DNA of 34,802 nt from Stenotrophobium sp050739895 (GCA_050739895.1 JBOICK010000091.1:1-34802); one strand, 5' to 3'; counted from the stretch's first letter, positions 24,100 to 32,895 are shown. A program made the numbers and translations. The notes: generated by a model from the letters alone, not told the origin.

Positions 24100-24519
24100 T
24101 CACGCCTGCGGCGGCACGGTGATCATCCACTGCAGGCCGAAGCGGTCGGTCAGCATGCCGAAGCACGGCGACCAGAAGGTCTTGCCGAGGGGCATGTCCA
24201 CTTTCCCCTTGTCGGCCAGTGCCGTGAAAGCCTGCTTGGCCCTGGTCGCGTCCGGAAAAGTCAGCGACAGCGAAAAGCCCTTGAAATCCGGCTGGCCGCT
24301 GCAGTGGCCGTCCGAGGCCATGAACTCGGCATCGCCGATGCGGACACTCGCGTGCATTACCTTATTCTCGCTTCCGGGCGGCAGCATGCCCGGCGGCGGC
24401 GCTTCCGGGCTTTCCTTGTTGCGCATCAGCATGACGACTTCGGCGCCGAGCGCCTTCTTGTAGAACTCGATCGCTTCTTCGCAGCGGCCGTTGAAAAACA
24501 GATACGGTTGGATTTGCAT
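24100..24519 (-). CDS. VOC/PhnB-like protein
   Basis: A 139-residue PhnB-type VOC protein: QPYLFFNGRCEEAIEFYKKA (4-23), MHASVRIGDAEFMASDG (54-70), FSLSLTFPD, GKTFWSPCFGMLTDRFGLQW (about 112-131). Family members belong to the glyoxalase superfamily and are of unknown function. It sits 27 bp after the SRPBCC gene on the same strand, in the sigma-factor module. Confidence 0.88.
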   Translation of the reverse strand: MQIQPYLFFNGRCEEAIEFYKKALGAEVVMLMRNKESPEAPPPGMLPPGSENKVMHASVRIGDAEFMASDGHCSGQPDFKGFSLSLTFPDATRAKQAFTALADKGKVDMPLGKTFWSPCFGMLTDRFGLQWMITVPPQA

Positions 24520-24546
24520 GTCAATCTCCTGGTGGGTGTGCGGTGT

Positions 24547-25086
24547 TCAGGTTTCGACCAGCGCCTTGAGGTTGGCGAGGCCTTCTGCAAAATCGTTGCC
24601 GACCATGCGGTCCATGTTGAAAAACACGGACATGATCTTGATCATGTAGGGACGCTGCCCCTGCATCGACCAGCTCACGTCGGTGGTGTCGCCCCTGGGC
24701 GCGAGCGTGAACTCGACGACGTTGTCGGCGGCGAAGGGCTTGAGCATCTGCAGCCGCATCGTCACCTTGTTCGGTGGCGCGACCTCGGTGATCGTCACGC
24801 GGCCCGAGCCGACGTTGCGGTCGCCGTCGAAATCCACCTGCGCGCCGGGACCGCTGTCCGGGCCGCTGTAGGTGCTCTTCATGGTCGGATTCCTGCGCCA
24901 GTACGGCGACCACCTGGCGTTGTCGCGCAGGTTGGCGATCAGCGGATAAATTTTCTCCGGCGGCGCCTTGATGCTCGCGGTGCGCTGCACGCGGAAAGTG
25001 TCGGGCTTCATCGCGGCCAGGACCAGCACCGCCGCGATCGCCAGAACTATCACAGCCAGGGTCAGCTTGAACATGGACATCTCCAT
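24547..25086 (-). CDS. SRPBCC (START-like) protein with N-terminal membrane anchor
   Basis: A 179-residue protein: an N-terminal membrane helix (about residues 6-25) followed by an SRPBCC/START-like ligand-binding domain: VQRTASIKAPPEKIYPLIAN (33-52), WSPYWRRNPTMKSTYSGP, and a C-terminal helix with VGNDFAEGLANLKALVE. Such domains bind hydrophobic ligands. ATGs at 25086, 25080 and 25074 are all possible starts. The gene is the first after the sigma factor, 74 bp downstream of its stop. Confidence 0.88.
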   Translation of the reverse strand: MEMSMFKLTLAVIVLAIAAVLVLAAMKPDTFRVQRTASIKAPPEKIYPLIANLRDNARWSPYWRRNPTMKSTYSGPDSGPGAQVDFDGDRNVGSGRVTITEVAPPNKVTMRLQMLKPFAADNVVEFTLAPRGDTTDVSWSMQGQRPYMIKIMSVFFNMDRMVGNDFAEGLANLKALVET

Positions 25087-25160
25087 AGCGGCACGACCGG
25101 AATAGCCGTGCCTTATCCATTAGTCGAACGACCGCAGGCCATTTCGACATCGTCCCAAAA

Positions 25161-26534
25161 TTATTTTTCCAGTTCCGCAAGACGCCGCTTCAGGAAACCT
25201 TGCTCCGCCTCCTGCCGCGTCAGCGCCAGCGCCTGCTCATAGGCAGCGCGCGCCTCCGCCTTGCGCCCCAGGCGCCGGCACAGGTCGGCGCGTGCGGCGT
25301 GCGCCAGGCGGTAGTCGGCGAGTTCGCCGCGTTCGAGGACGGCGTCCACCAGCGCCAGACCGGCTTGCGCGCCGTCGCGCATCGCCACGGCAACGGCGCG
25401 GTTCAGTTCGACGATGGGCGAGGGCTCCATCTCCATCAGCACGCCGTAAAGCTCGACGATCTGGCCCCAGTCGGTCGCCGACGCGGCCGGGGCCTGTGCG
25501 TGCACGGCGGCAATCGCGGCCTGCAGGGTGTAGGGGCCAAACCGGCGCGAGACCAGCGAGCGCCTGACCAGCGCGGCGCCTTCCTCGATCTGCGCGGAAT
25601 TCCACAGCGCGCGGTCCTGTTCGTCGAGCAGCACCAGTTCGCCGTCGCCGGAGACGCGGGCCAGCCGGCGCGAATCGTGCAGTAGCATCAGCGCCAGCAG
25701 GCCCAGCACTTCGGGCTCCGACACGGCGCCCGACCGAAGGGAGGTGGGTGCGGGAGGAGACCGATTGCCCGCGTGCGATGGTTGTGCAGGAGATTTTTCG
25801 CCCGCTCCTGGCTCCCCGTTTTGCAGTGCCGTGTCGCGGGTGGGCGCGGGCAGCAAGCCGGCGAGCAGGCGGCCGAGGCGGATCGCCTCGGCGGACAAGT
25901 CGTGCCGGGTCAGCGATGCGCCGGAGCTGGCGACGTAACCTTCGTTGAACACCAGGTAGATGACGCGCAGCACCGGCGCCAGGCGTTCGGGCAGCTCCGC
26001 GGCGCCGGGCACTTCGTAGGGAATGCGCGCATCGCGGATCTTGGTCTTGGCGCGCACGATGCGCTGCGCCAGCGTCGGCGCCGGCGTCAGGAATGCTTGG
26101 GCGATTTCCTCGGTGGTCAGGCCGCAGACTTCGCGCAGCGTCAGCGCCACCTGCGCATCCTGCGTCAGCGCCGGATGGCAGCAGGTGAAGATCAGGCGCA
26201 GACGGTCGTCCTCAACGCTGTCGGATTCCAGCTCGGCCGCTTCATCGGCGGCGTGATCGTGCACCTCGGCATCCAGCGGCTCGAAGCGCGATTGCCGGCG
26301 CAGATTGTCGATGGCCTTGAAGCGTCCGGCCGAGACCAGCCAAGCCCGCGGATTGTGCGGCACGCCCTGCTGCGGCCATTGCTCCAGCGCCGCGCGGAAT
26401 GCTTCGTGCAGGGCCTCCTCGGCCAGATCGAAATCGCCGAGCAGCCGGATCAGCGTGGCGAGCACCGCGCGCGACTCGCTGCGATACACCGCTTCGACAA
26501 GGGCCTGTGTGCTGTCGGCTGCGTCCGGGTTCAT
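25161..26534 (-). CDS. ECF42-type RNA polymerase sigma factor
   Basis: A 457-residue sigma-70 family protein. Region 2 lies at about 15-85 (LLGDFDLAEEALHEAFRAAL; RAWLVSAGRFKAIDNLRR), region 4 at about 125-170 (VALTLREVCGLTTEEIAQAF), and a long C-terminal domain with tetratricopeptide-like helices (AELPERLAPVLRVIYLVFNEGY to the end) typical of the ECF42 group. ECF42 factors have no anti-sigma factor; the C-terminal domain and DGPF partners are thought to control them. Between LLP and EPEVLGLLALM the protein has about 43 extra low-complexity residues (about 230-272) coded by the palindrome-bounded insertion. It heads twelve co-oriented genes, including two DGPF proteins. Confidence 0.9.
   Translation of the reverse strand: MNPDAADSTQALVEAVYRSESRAVLATLIRLLGDFDLAEEALHEAFRAALEQWPQQGVPHNPRAWLVSAGRFKAIDNLRRQSRFEPLDAEVHDHAADEAAELESDSVEDDRLRLIFTCCHPALTQDAQVALTLREVCGLTTEEIAQAFLTPAPTLAQRIVRAKTKIRDARIPYEVPGAAELPERLAPVLRVIYLVFNEGYVASSGASLTRHDLSAEAIRLGRLLAGLLPAPTRDTALQNGEPGAGEKSPAQPSHAGNRSPPAPTSLRSGAVSEPEVLGLLALMLLHDSRRLARVSGDGELVLLDEQDRALWNSAQIEEGAALVRRSLVSRRFGPYTLQAAIAAVHAQAPAASATDWGQIVELYGVLMEMEPSPIVELNRAVAVAMRDGAQAGLALVDAVLERGELADYRLAHAARADLCRRLGRKAEARAAYEQALALTRQEAEQGFLKRRLAELEK
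25719..25836. repeat. In-frame palindrome-bounded insertion in the sigma gene
   Basis: A 118 bp segment bounded by perfect 9-bp inverted repeats, CGACACGGC (25719-25727) and GCCGTGTCG (25828-25836). It encodes most of the extra residues of the sigma factor, a Pro/Ser/Gly-rich stretch absent from the conserved ECF42 layout. Reading frame is kept across it. Inside it, GGGAGG- and CTCCTGGCTCCC-like stretches could pair. Whether it is mobile or merely a hypervariable linker cannot be decided from one copy. Confidence 0.5.
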
Positions 26535-26609
26535 GGGCTTTGCGTGCGCAGGGGCGCAATTGCAAAGTGTGATGTTGCAGTGCTGGCCGGTGTTTCGCCA
26601 GTGCGCGTC

Positions 26610-26716
26610 ACCCGCTGTCCAGGGCAAGAGCGGGCAACATGTTATAAAATATTTACTATATTTATATTAAGTAAATAAATTTTAACAAAATTGCGCTATC
26701 CGAAGCGATAGCGGGT
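26610..26716 (+). repeat. AT-core inverted-end repeat, copy 4
   Basis: A 107 bp copy: ACCCGCT at 26610-26616, TGTTAT at 26640-26645, AT-rich core to about 26690, AGCGGGT at 26710-26716. The right end contains a perfect hairpin CGCTATC-CGAAGC-GATAGCG (26694-26713). It lies 14 bp past the stop of the minus-strand acyl-CoA ligase gene and 75 bp upstream of the sigma factor start, at the border of the steroid block. Confidence 0.87.
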
Positions 26717-26730
26717 CGCGATGCGGGTAA

Positions 26731-28341
26731 TCAAACGGTGATGTTTTTGCGCAACTCGAATTTCATGACCTTGCCGGAGGCATTGGTCGGCAGCGCGGCG
26801 ACCACTTCGACGGTGCGCGGCACCTTGTAGTTGGACATATGCTCGCGGCACCAGCTGATGAAATCCTTGCTCTCGATCTGTTGCCCGGGACGGGTGACGA
26901 CGTAAGCCTTGCCGACCTCGCCCTGGCGCTCGTCCGGCACGCCGACCACCGCGACCTGCGCCACCGCAGGATGTGCGGCGATGATGCGCTCGATCTCGGC
27001 CGGGTAGCAGTTGAAGCCGCCGGTGATGTACATGTCCTTGAGGCGGTCGGTGATCCTGAGATAACCGCGCGCGTCGAGGATGCCGATGTCGCCGGTGTGC
27101 AGCCAGCCGTCGGCGTCGATGGCCTTGCGGGTCTCGGCCGCGTCGTCGAGATAACCCTGCATGACGTTGTAGCCGCGCACCACGATCTCGCCGGCCTCGC
27201 CTGCGGGCAGCGGCCTGCCGTCGCCATCGATGCAACGCAACTCGATGCCCGGGATCGCCTTGCCGCTGGTCAGCGCGATGGTTTCGGCATCATCGCCGGC
27301 ATCGCACAGCGAGACCACGCCGCAGGTCTCGGTGAGGCCATAGCCGGTCAGCACAACCTTGAAGCCGAGTTCGGCGCGAATGCGCTCGATCAGGCTCGGC
27401 GCGATGGCGGCGGCGCCGGTGATGGTGGCGCGTAGCGATGACAGATCGGCGGTCGTGCGCGCCGGATCGTTGAGCAGCGAGATGAACAGCGTCGGCGGGC
27501 CGGGCAGCACCGAGATGCGTTGTGCGGCGATGCGCTTGAGAATCGCGCCGGCGTCGAATACCGCGTGCGGCAGCACCGTCAGGCCCGCGAGCAGGCCACC
27601 AAGCCAGCCGACCTTGTAGCCGAAGGAGTGGAAGAACGGGTTGGCGACCAGGTACTGGTCTTCCGGTACCAGGCCCACGGCACGCGACCAGTCGGCGATC
27701 ACGCGCAGGTTCTGCTGGTGGGTGGTGACGACGCCCTTGGGCAGGCCGGTGGTGCCGGAGGTGAACAGGATGTCCATGCGGTCGCTCGGCCGCACGGCTG
27801 CGGCGCGTGCCATCACCGCTTCGGTGTGCGACTCATCGGCGTGCGCCATGAAAGTGCGCCAGCCGCGATCACCGGCCTGTTCGTCGCGCAGCACGATGAC
27901 GTGTTTCAGTGACTTCGGCCAGTGTTCCCTGGCAATCAGGCTCGGATAATGTGTGCCGAGAAAATTGCCGGCGCAAAACAGCACGCACACGCCGGATTTT
28001 TCCAGTACATACGCGGCTTCGTGGCCTTTCATGCGGGTGTTGATCGGCACCAGCACCGCGCCGACGCTGTGGATCGCGAGACCGCTCACGATCCACTCGA
28101 CACAGTTCTGCGCCCAGATCGCGACGCGGTCGCCATGATTCACGCCCAGTGCCAGCAACGCGCGTGCGGCATAGATGCGCAACTGGTCGAGTTCGGCGTA
28201 GCTGAGTTCGCTGCCGTCTTCGGCGATTACTGCGGTGCGTGAGGCGTACTTGCGTACCGATTCCGCGAAGGCAAGAGGGACGGTTGCGGCGGTCAGAGTT
28301 TGCGTTTCGGCTTGCGTCTCACGGGTCACGTTTTGTCTCAC
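26731..28341 (-). CDS. fadD3: FadD3-like acyl-CoA ligase
   Basis: A 536-residue AMP-forming acyl-CoA synthetase. The P-loop FTSGTTGLPKG (193-203), TGYGLTETCG (332-341), HTGDIG (415-420), ITDRLKDMYITGGFNCYPAE hinge region, and the catalytic Lys524 in NASGKVMKF are present. GGFNCYPAEIE resembles the FadD3 subgroup, which activates the C/D-ring propanoate (HIP) of degraded steroids. The GTG at 28341 overlaps the KshB stop by four bases (GTGA), indicating coupled translation and fixing the start. It is last in the four-gene operon with KshB, an SDR and a KstD-like flavoprotein. The name rests on motif similarity and context. Confidence 0.75.
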   Translation of the reverse strand: MRQNVTRETQAETQTLTAATVPLAFAESVRKYASRTAVIAEDGSELSYAELDQLRIYAARALLALGVNHGDRVAIWAQNCVEWIVSGLAIHSVGAVLVPINTRMKGHEAAYVLEKSGVCVLFCAGNFLGTHYPSLIAREHWPKSLKHVIVLRDEQAGDRGWRTFMAHADESHTEAVMARAAAVRPSDRMDILFTSGTTGLPKGVVTTHQQNLRVIADWSRAVGLVPEDQYLVANPFFHSFGYKVGWLGGLLAGLTVLPHAVFDAGAILKRIAAQRISVLPGPPTLFISLLNDPARTTADLSSLRATITGAAAIAPSLIERIRAELGFKVVLTGYGLTETCGVVSLCDAGDDAETIALTSGKAIPGIELRCIDGDGRPLPAGEAGEIVVRGYNVMQGYLDDAAETRKAIDADGWLHTGDIGILDARGYLRITDRLKDMYITGGFNCYPAEIERIIAAHPAVAQVAVVGVPDERQGEVGKAYVVTRPGQQIESKDFISWCREHMSNYKVPRTVEVVAALPTNASGKVMKFELRKNITV

Positions 28342-29378
28342 GATGGATAGCTGATGCGTATCCGCGGTGTTTTTGCCACGGCCTGGCAGGCGAGGATCCA
28401 GCCATTGCCGAGGTCGGTCTGATCCAGCACCTGGTTGTGGCGCAGTTCCACTTCGCCTTCGTCGAGGTGGCACATGCAGGCGGCGCAGGCGCCGGCGCGG
28501 CAGGAATACGGCGGCTCCATGCCGGCGGCTTCCATCGCTTCGATCAGCAATTGTCCGGGCAGGACATCGACTTGCCGGGTTGCACCGTCGAGCGTCACTT
28601 CAAGCTGGGTGCGTTCGCCATCTGCGCCGTCCGCGACCGCCGCGGGCGCGGCTTCGTCGCTGTCATCCGGCAGCGAAACGAAGCGCTCGACGTGGATGCG
28701 GGCATTGGGCATGCCGAGGTCGTGGGCGGCGGCGGCGGCGGTGGCGTCCATGAATAGCGACGGGCCGCAGATGAAACATTCTGCATGCTCGAAGCCGCGG
28801 CCGAGCGCGCTGATCTGCGCCTGCGAGGGAATGCCCTGCACCGTGTCGAGCCAGTGGATTACCTGCAGGCGTTTCGGATTTTCGCGCGAGAGTCTGGCCA
28901 GCAGCGTGCCGAAAATCACCGAGCGCTCGTCGCGGTTGGCGTAGATCAGGCGGATCGCACCCTTGCCGGAGAGCAGCACGGTGCGGATGATCGACAGCAC
29001 CGGCGTGATGCCGCTGCCGCCGGCGAACATCAGGAAATCGCCGTCCAGCGACTTCGGCGTGAAGATGCCGGCCGGCACGGCGACGTTCAGCGTGTCGCCA
29101 GCCTTGAGCGTGCCGCACAGCCAGTTCGAGGCGCGGCCGTCGGTGACGCGCTTGACGGTCACGCGCAGCGGCTCGTCGGCGGCCGGCGTGCTCGACGCCG
29201 AGTAGCAGCGCGGCAGCGGCCGCTCGCCGCAGGGCACGTGCACGGTGATGAATTGCCCGGGCTTGTAGGCAAACGCCGGTTTCAGCTCCGGCGGCACCTC
29301 GAACACGATCGAGCGCGCGTCCGCCGTCTCTTCGACGACTTCGCGGACTTTCAACGGATGATATTGGACGCGGCTCAT
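28338..29378 (-). CDS. kshB: KshB-like ferredoxin reductase (3-ketosteroid 9-alpha-hydroxylase reductase)
   Basis: A 346-residue FNR-type reductase with C-terminal plant-type ferredoxin. RCYS (57-60) is the FAD motif, GGSGITP (120-126) the NAD(P)H motif, CGPSLFMD the typical C-terminal FNR motif, and Cys293-x4-Cys298-x2-Cys301-x29-Cys331 the [2Fe-2S] ligands. KshB and the related phenylacetyl-CoA and nitric-oxide-family reductases share this order of domains. With a KstD-like enzyme and FadD3 in the operon, transfer of electrons to a Rieske 9-alpha-hydroxylase is the best guess; the oxygenase KshA is not in the window. Confidence 0.75.
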   Translation of the reverse strand: MSRVQYHPLKVREVVEETADARSIVFEVPPELKPAFAYKPGQFITVHVPCGERPLPRCYSASSTPAADEPLRVTVKRVTDGRASNWLCGTLKAGDTLNVAVPAGIFTPKSLDGDFLMFAGGSGITPVLSIIRTVLLSGKGAIRLIYANRDERSVIFGTLLARLSRENPKRLQVIHWLDTVQGIPSQAQISALGRGFEHAECFICGPSLFMDATAAAAAHDLGMPNARIHVERFVSLPDDSDEAAPAAVADGADGERTQLEVTLDGATRQVDVLPGQLLIEAMEAAGMEPPYSCRAGACAACMCHLDEGEVELRHNQVLDQTDLGNGWILACQAVAKTPRIRISYPS

Positions 29379-29434
29379 ATTCTTTTTGGTTGGTCGGCGA
29401 CGGAATCTACCTTCGCAGATTGATCGCTATGCGA

Positions 29435-30217
29435 TCAATCTGCCCACATCAGGTAGCCGTTGTCGATGCGCATTTCCGCGCCGTTGATGAACTTCGATTC
29501 ATCCGAGGCCAGGAACAGCACGAGGTTGGCGATATCGGTGGGCTTGGCGAAGCGCGCCATCATCTGCTTCTGGTCCATCAAACGCACGGCGCTTTGCGTG
29601 CCCTTGGGCATTGTCGACTGCAGGTTGGTGACCATCGGCGTCATGATGCCGTCCGGGTGGATCGAGTTGCAGCGGATGTTGTTGAGGGTCATGCGGCAAT
29701 GTGCGGCGATGCTGCGCGTCATCGCGGTGACCGCGCCCTTGGAAGCGGAATAGGCGCAGAAGGAACTGACGCCGCCGATAGAGGAGATCGAAGCCATGTT
29801 GACGATCGAACCGCCGCCGCGTTTCTTCATCGCCGCCACGCCAAAGTGGCAGCCGAGGAAATAGCCGTCGGAATTGACTCGCTGGATTTTCTGCCAAGTC
29901 GCCAGATCGGTGTTCTCGATGTTGCCGTACAGCAGGATGCCGGCATTGTTGACGAGGATGTCGAGTCCGCCGAAAGCTTCCTCGGTCCTGGCCATCACCG
30001 TCTTCCAGTTGTCCTCGGAAGCGATGTCATGCTTGATGAACAGCGCCGCGCCCGGATGGTCGGCATTGATCTTGTCGGCGACCTTGATGCCCTCGGCATC
30101 GTTGAGGTCGGTCAGCACCACCTTGGCGCCCTCGTGGGCCAGCAGGATGGCGTCTTCCTTGCCGACGCCGCTGGCCGCGCCCGTGATGATCGCAACCTTG
30201 TTTTGTACGCGTCCCAT
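29435..30217 (-). CDS. SDR family oxidoreductase, hydroxysteroid dehydrogenase-like
   Basis: A 260-residue classical SDR: TGAASGVG (12-19), NNAG (90-93), MASISS with Ser143/145 and YSASK (Y156, K160), and GAEMRIDNGYLM near the C-terminus. An AGGAG ribosome site precedes the ATG by seven bases. Its position between the KstD-like and KshB-like genes suggests it oxidises a hydroxysteroid (for example at C3 or C17), but similar SDRs act on many other alcohols. Confidence 0.85.
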   Translation of the reverse strand: MGRVQNKVAIITGAASGVGKEDAILLAHEGAKVVLTDLNDAEGIKVADKINADHPGAALFIKHDIASEDNWKTVMARTEEAFGGLDILVNNAGILLYGNIENTDLATWQKIQRVNSDGYFLGCHFGVAAMKKRGGGSIVNMASISSIGGVSSFCAYSASKGAVTAMTRSIAAHCRMTLNNIRCNSIHPDGIMTPMVTNLQSTMPKGTQSAVRLMDQKQMMARFAKPTDIANLVLFLASDESKFINGAEMRIDNGYLMWAD

Positions 30218-30274
30218 GTTTACTCCTGTTGAATATGTTCGGATTGAAAATGCACCGCGCGGCTTGCTTCGGTG

Positions 30275-31945
30275 CTAGGTGGTTTCGCCGAGATGGCGGC
30301 CGGCACGACGACCCGACCACAGGCAGTCGGCCAGCGATAGCCCGCTGACATAGCCGTTGGAGGCGATGCCGATGGCGGCGCGGCCTGCCGCGTAAAGACC
30401 GGCGATGGTGTGGCCGTCAGCGCGCAGCACCGCACCGCTGTCCTCGTCGACGCGCAGTCCGCCGAGCGTGATCGCGGGGCAGGGAAAAGTCTTGCTGTGC
30501 GCGGAAATCTCAAACGCGTAATACGGTCCCTGATCCAGCGCCTGCATCATGGGTGTGGCTTTGCCCAGCGTGTCCTTGGCATCGCCGCGCGCGGCGGTGT
30601 TGTAGGCGTCCACCGTGGCGCGCAGCGCCGCCGGTGGCATGCCGAGCTTGTCCGCCAGTTGCTCCGGCGTCTTCGCGCGCGGCGCGAACAGCATCAGGAA
30701 AATCGCCGGGATGCTCTGGAACGCCCACAGCCCGCCGAAGAAGGCTTCGCGGAACGCCGCCTTGCGCAGGCGCGAGTCCAGCACCAGCCAGGCGCGGCCA
30801 TCGTGGTTCTCGCACATTTCCACGCCGAGGCGCGCGCCGTAGGAGGCTTCGTTGCAGAAGCGCTGGCCTTGGGCGTCGACGACGATGCCCCTGGCCCAGG
30901 GCTGCGGCGGATTGATGAAGCGCCAGGCCGAGACTTTGTGCAGCCGTGCCGCGGCGCCGCCGACGGTCTGGCCCAGGCGGATGCCGCTGCCGTCGCAGCC
31001 GGTCGCGCCGAGGCGCATGGTTTGCAGATATTTGGGTGCGTGCTCCGCGACCATTTCGCGATTGAAGATGAAGCCGCCGGTGCTCAGCACCACGCCGCGT
31101 TTGGCGCGAATCGCCAGCGGCCGCGATTCGCTCATTTCCAGCGTCAGCGCCTTGGCGCGCAGCTTGTCGGCCCACTTCGGCGCGACGTTGTGCACGGCTT
31201 CGGCACGACGCATCAGCTTCTGATGTGTGGCGGCGGCCGGCGATCCGGGAACCAACTGCCAGACTTCGGCACCGATGACGCGGTCGCCGGCGCTGTCGAT
31301 GATCAGTCTATGTACCGCGCTCTGCTGCATCAGCGGAATGTTCAGGCTCTCGACCTTGCGCCGCAGCACGCCGAACAGCGCCTTGCCGGACATGCCGGTG
31401 TCGTTCATGCGGTGGCCGCGCGGCGCCGGTTTGGCGGCGTCGCAAAACGGGCTGACACCTTCGTTGCCGGAGTAATACAGATAGACGCCGTTTTTCGGAT
31501 ACGAGGTTTTCGGTGGAACCGCGTCGGACTCGAACGCGGCTCCGATCGACTCCAGCCATTCGATCAGGCCGCGGCTGTCGTCGCAGAAGCGGCGCAGCGT
31601 CGCTTCGCTGATGGCGTCGCCGGTCTCGAGCCGCAGGTAATTGAACATCGCCTCGGGGGTGTCGGCGTAGCCGGCCTTGATCTGATGCCGCGTGCCGCCG
31701 CCGGCGTAGACCACGCCGCCGCTCTTGGTGCTGGCACCGCCGCCTTCGAAGCGTTCGACGACGATGACATCAGCGTCGACTTCCCTGGCGGCGATGGCCG
31801 CCGCCGCGCCCGCCGCGCCCAGCCCGACCACCAGCACGTCGCATTCGCGGTCCCAGTGCGCAGCATCGGGATTGGCGAGTGCGAGTGGCGGCTCGACCGG
31901 CATGGAGCCGTCGGCAGCGGGTGTAGCGGCGCGGGTTGCGTTCAT
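30275..31945 (-). CDS. KstD/Kst4D-like FAD-dependent ketosteroid dehydrogenase
   Basis: A 556-residue flavoprotein of the succinate dehydrogenase/fumarate reductase family. VVGLGAAGAA (39-48) is the FAD Rossmann motif, VVERFEGGGASTKSGG the second FAD motif, and GLYAAGRAAIGIASN (about 516-530) the C-terminal FAD motif. The end has SNGYVSGLSLADC (Tyr532, Ser534) rather than the HTYPGPG motif of Delta1-dehydrogenases. As I recall, Rhodococcus Delta4-(5-alpha)-dehydrogenase uses a Y-x-S pair plus a further Tyr; Tyr369 in NEASYGARLG could be that residue. So a 3-keto-5-alpha-steroid Delta4-dehydrogenase is the better guess. First gene of the operon; no clear ribosome site at the ATG. Confidence 0.78.
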   Translation of the reverse strand: MNATRAATPAADGSMPVEPPLALANPDAAHWDRECDVLVVGLGAAGAAAAIAAREVDADVIVVERFEGGGASTKSGGVVYAGGGTRHQIKAGYADTPEAMFNYLRLETGDAISEATLRRFCDDSRGLIEWLESIGAAFESDAVPPKTSYPKNGVYLYYSGNEGVSPFCDAAKPAPRGHRMNDTGMSGKALFGVLRRKVESLNIPLMQQSAVHRLIIDSAGDRVIGAEVWQLVPGSPAAATHQKLMRRAEAVHNVAPKWADKLRAKALTLEMSESRPLAIRAKRGVVLSTGGFIFNREMVAEHAPKYLQTMRLGATGCDGSGIRLGQTVGGAAARLHKVSAWRFINPPQPWARGIVVDAQGQRFCNEASYGARLGVEMCENHDGRAWLVLDSRLRKAAFREAFFGGLWAFQSIPAIFLMLFAPRAKTPEQLADKLGMPPAALRATVDAYNTAARGDAKDTLGKATPMMQALDQGPYYAFEISAHSKTFPCPAITLGGLRVDEDSGAVLRADGHTIAGLYAAGRAAIGIASNGYVSGLSLADCLWSGRRAGRHLGETT

Positions 31946-32032
31946 GTGCGAATCAGGGGGGTCTATGAACCAGCCTGTATTATTGGTATCCGGGCGCGGG
32001 GGTCATCGTCCATTGTGAGTAGTGGCGCGGCC

Positions 32033-32061
32033 TTGCCCCGGTTTTTTCGCGGCGCGATAAA
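32033..32061 (+). promoter_or_regulatory. Possible sigma-70 promoter of the TetR-type gene
   Basis: TTGCCC (32033-32038) and GATAAA (32056-32061) are 17 bp apart, about 75 bp upstream of the regulator start. The match is moderate and unproven. No clear palindromic operator is visible in the 191 bp divergent region. Confidence 0.3.
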
Positions 32062-32136
32062 ATCCTGCTCCGAACAAGGTAGGTGTGATCCGATGCTATC
32101 TGCGATTCTATGCGCCTGTTCCAGGAATTTTGCGTC

Positions 32137-32694
32137 ATGACCCCGGAAGATCCCGAAGCCGTAAGCCGCGCCCTGCTCGATGCCTATCGGCGTCTGGTCA
32201 GGAACGGCGTGGCGTCGAACATCAGTTTCGCCGCCCTGGCGCGTGCGGCCGGCATGAACGAAGCCGACTTGCGCAAGGCGTATCCGGGCGAGGAAGAGTT
32301 GTTGCTGGCGGTGCACAAATACATGTGCGCGCAGCTGACCCAGCATGTGATCGATTCCATCAGCGGCTATCCGGCGGGCGTGCGGCGGATACAGGCGGCG
32401 GTGAGCGCGTTCCTCGATGCCTGCCTCAAGAACCGTTTCCTGCGGTCCTTGCAGATTTCGCTGCAATCGGCCTCCGACACGGCCCGGCAGGTCTGGCAGG
32501 AGCACCGCGACGGCTACGAGAAACTGCTCGCGATGTCGTTCAAGTCGATGGGGCTGTCCGGTGCCGAACCGCTGGCGCGCTCGCTGCTGCAGCGGATCGA
32601 GGAAGTGGCCCACAGCGAAATGAAGGCAGGTCGCGTCCTGCCGGACATGCGCGATACGCTGGCGCGCGAGATCAGCAGCATGGTCACTCATTAG
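32137..32694 (+). CDS. TetR-type transcriptional regulator
   Basis: A 185-residue protein resembling TetR regulators: an N-terminal helix-turn-helix (SFAALARAAGMNEADLRKAYPGEEELL, split over about 27-52) and a helical ligand-binding domain. The ATG at 32137 is preferred over one at 32110, because AGGA lies about ten bases upstream. It is divergent from the KstD/SDR/KshB/FadD3 operon and co-oriented with the dioxygenase and IpdA genes, the position expected of a local repressor comparable in role to KstR2. Confidence 0.78.
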   Translation: MTPEDPEAVSRALLDAYRRLVRNGVASNISFAALARAAGMNEADLRKAYPGEEELLLAVHKYMCAQLTQHVIDSISGYPAGVRRIQAAVSAFLDACLKNRFLRSLQISLQSASDTARQVWQEHRDGYEKLLAMSFKSMGLSGAEPLARSLLQRIEEVAHSEMKAGRVLPDMRDTLAREISSMVTH

Positions 32695-32895
32695 GACACT
32701 CTGCTTAAGCTACTGCGCTCCGTCCTTGAGCCAACTGCCATCGCGGGTGACGTTTGACCCGGGTTTCCCTGGCGCGCCGTTGCGGCGGCCTGCAGCGGAC
32801 GGGTCGCAGGCCCCTCACCCCAATGGATGAAGCATCGCCGGTGCCCGCTCCGGATAATCGCAGCCATTGAAATTCCAATTCCCGGTACGCTCGCA

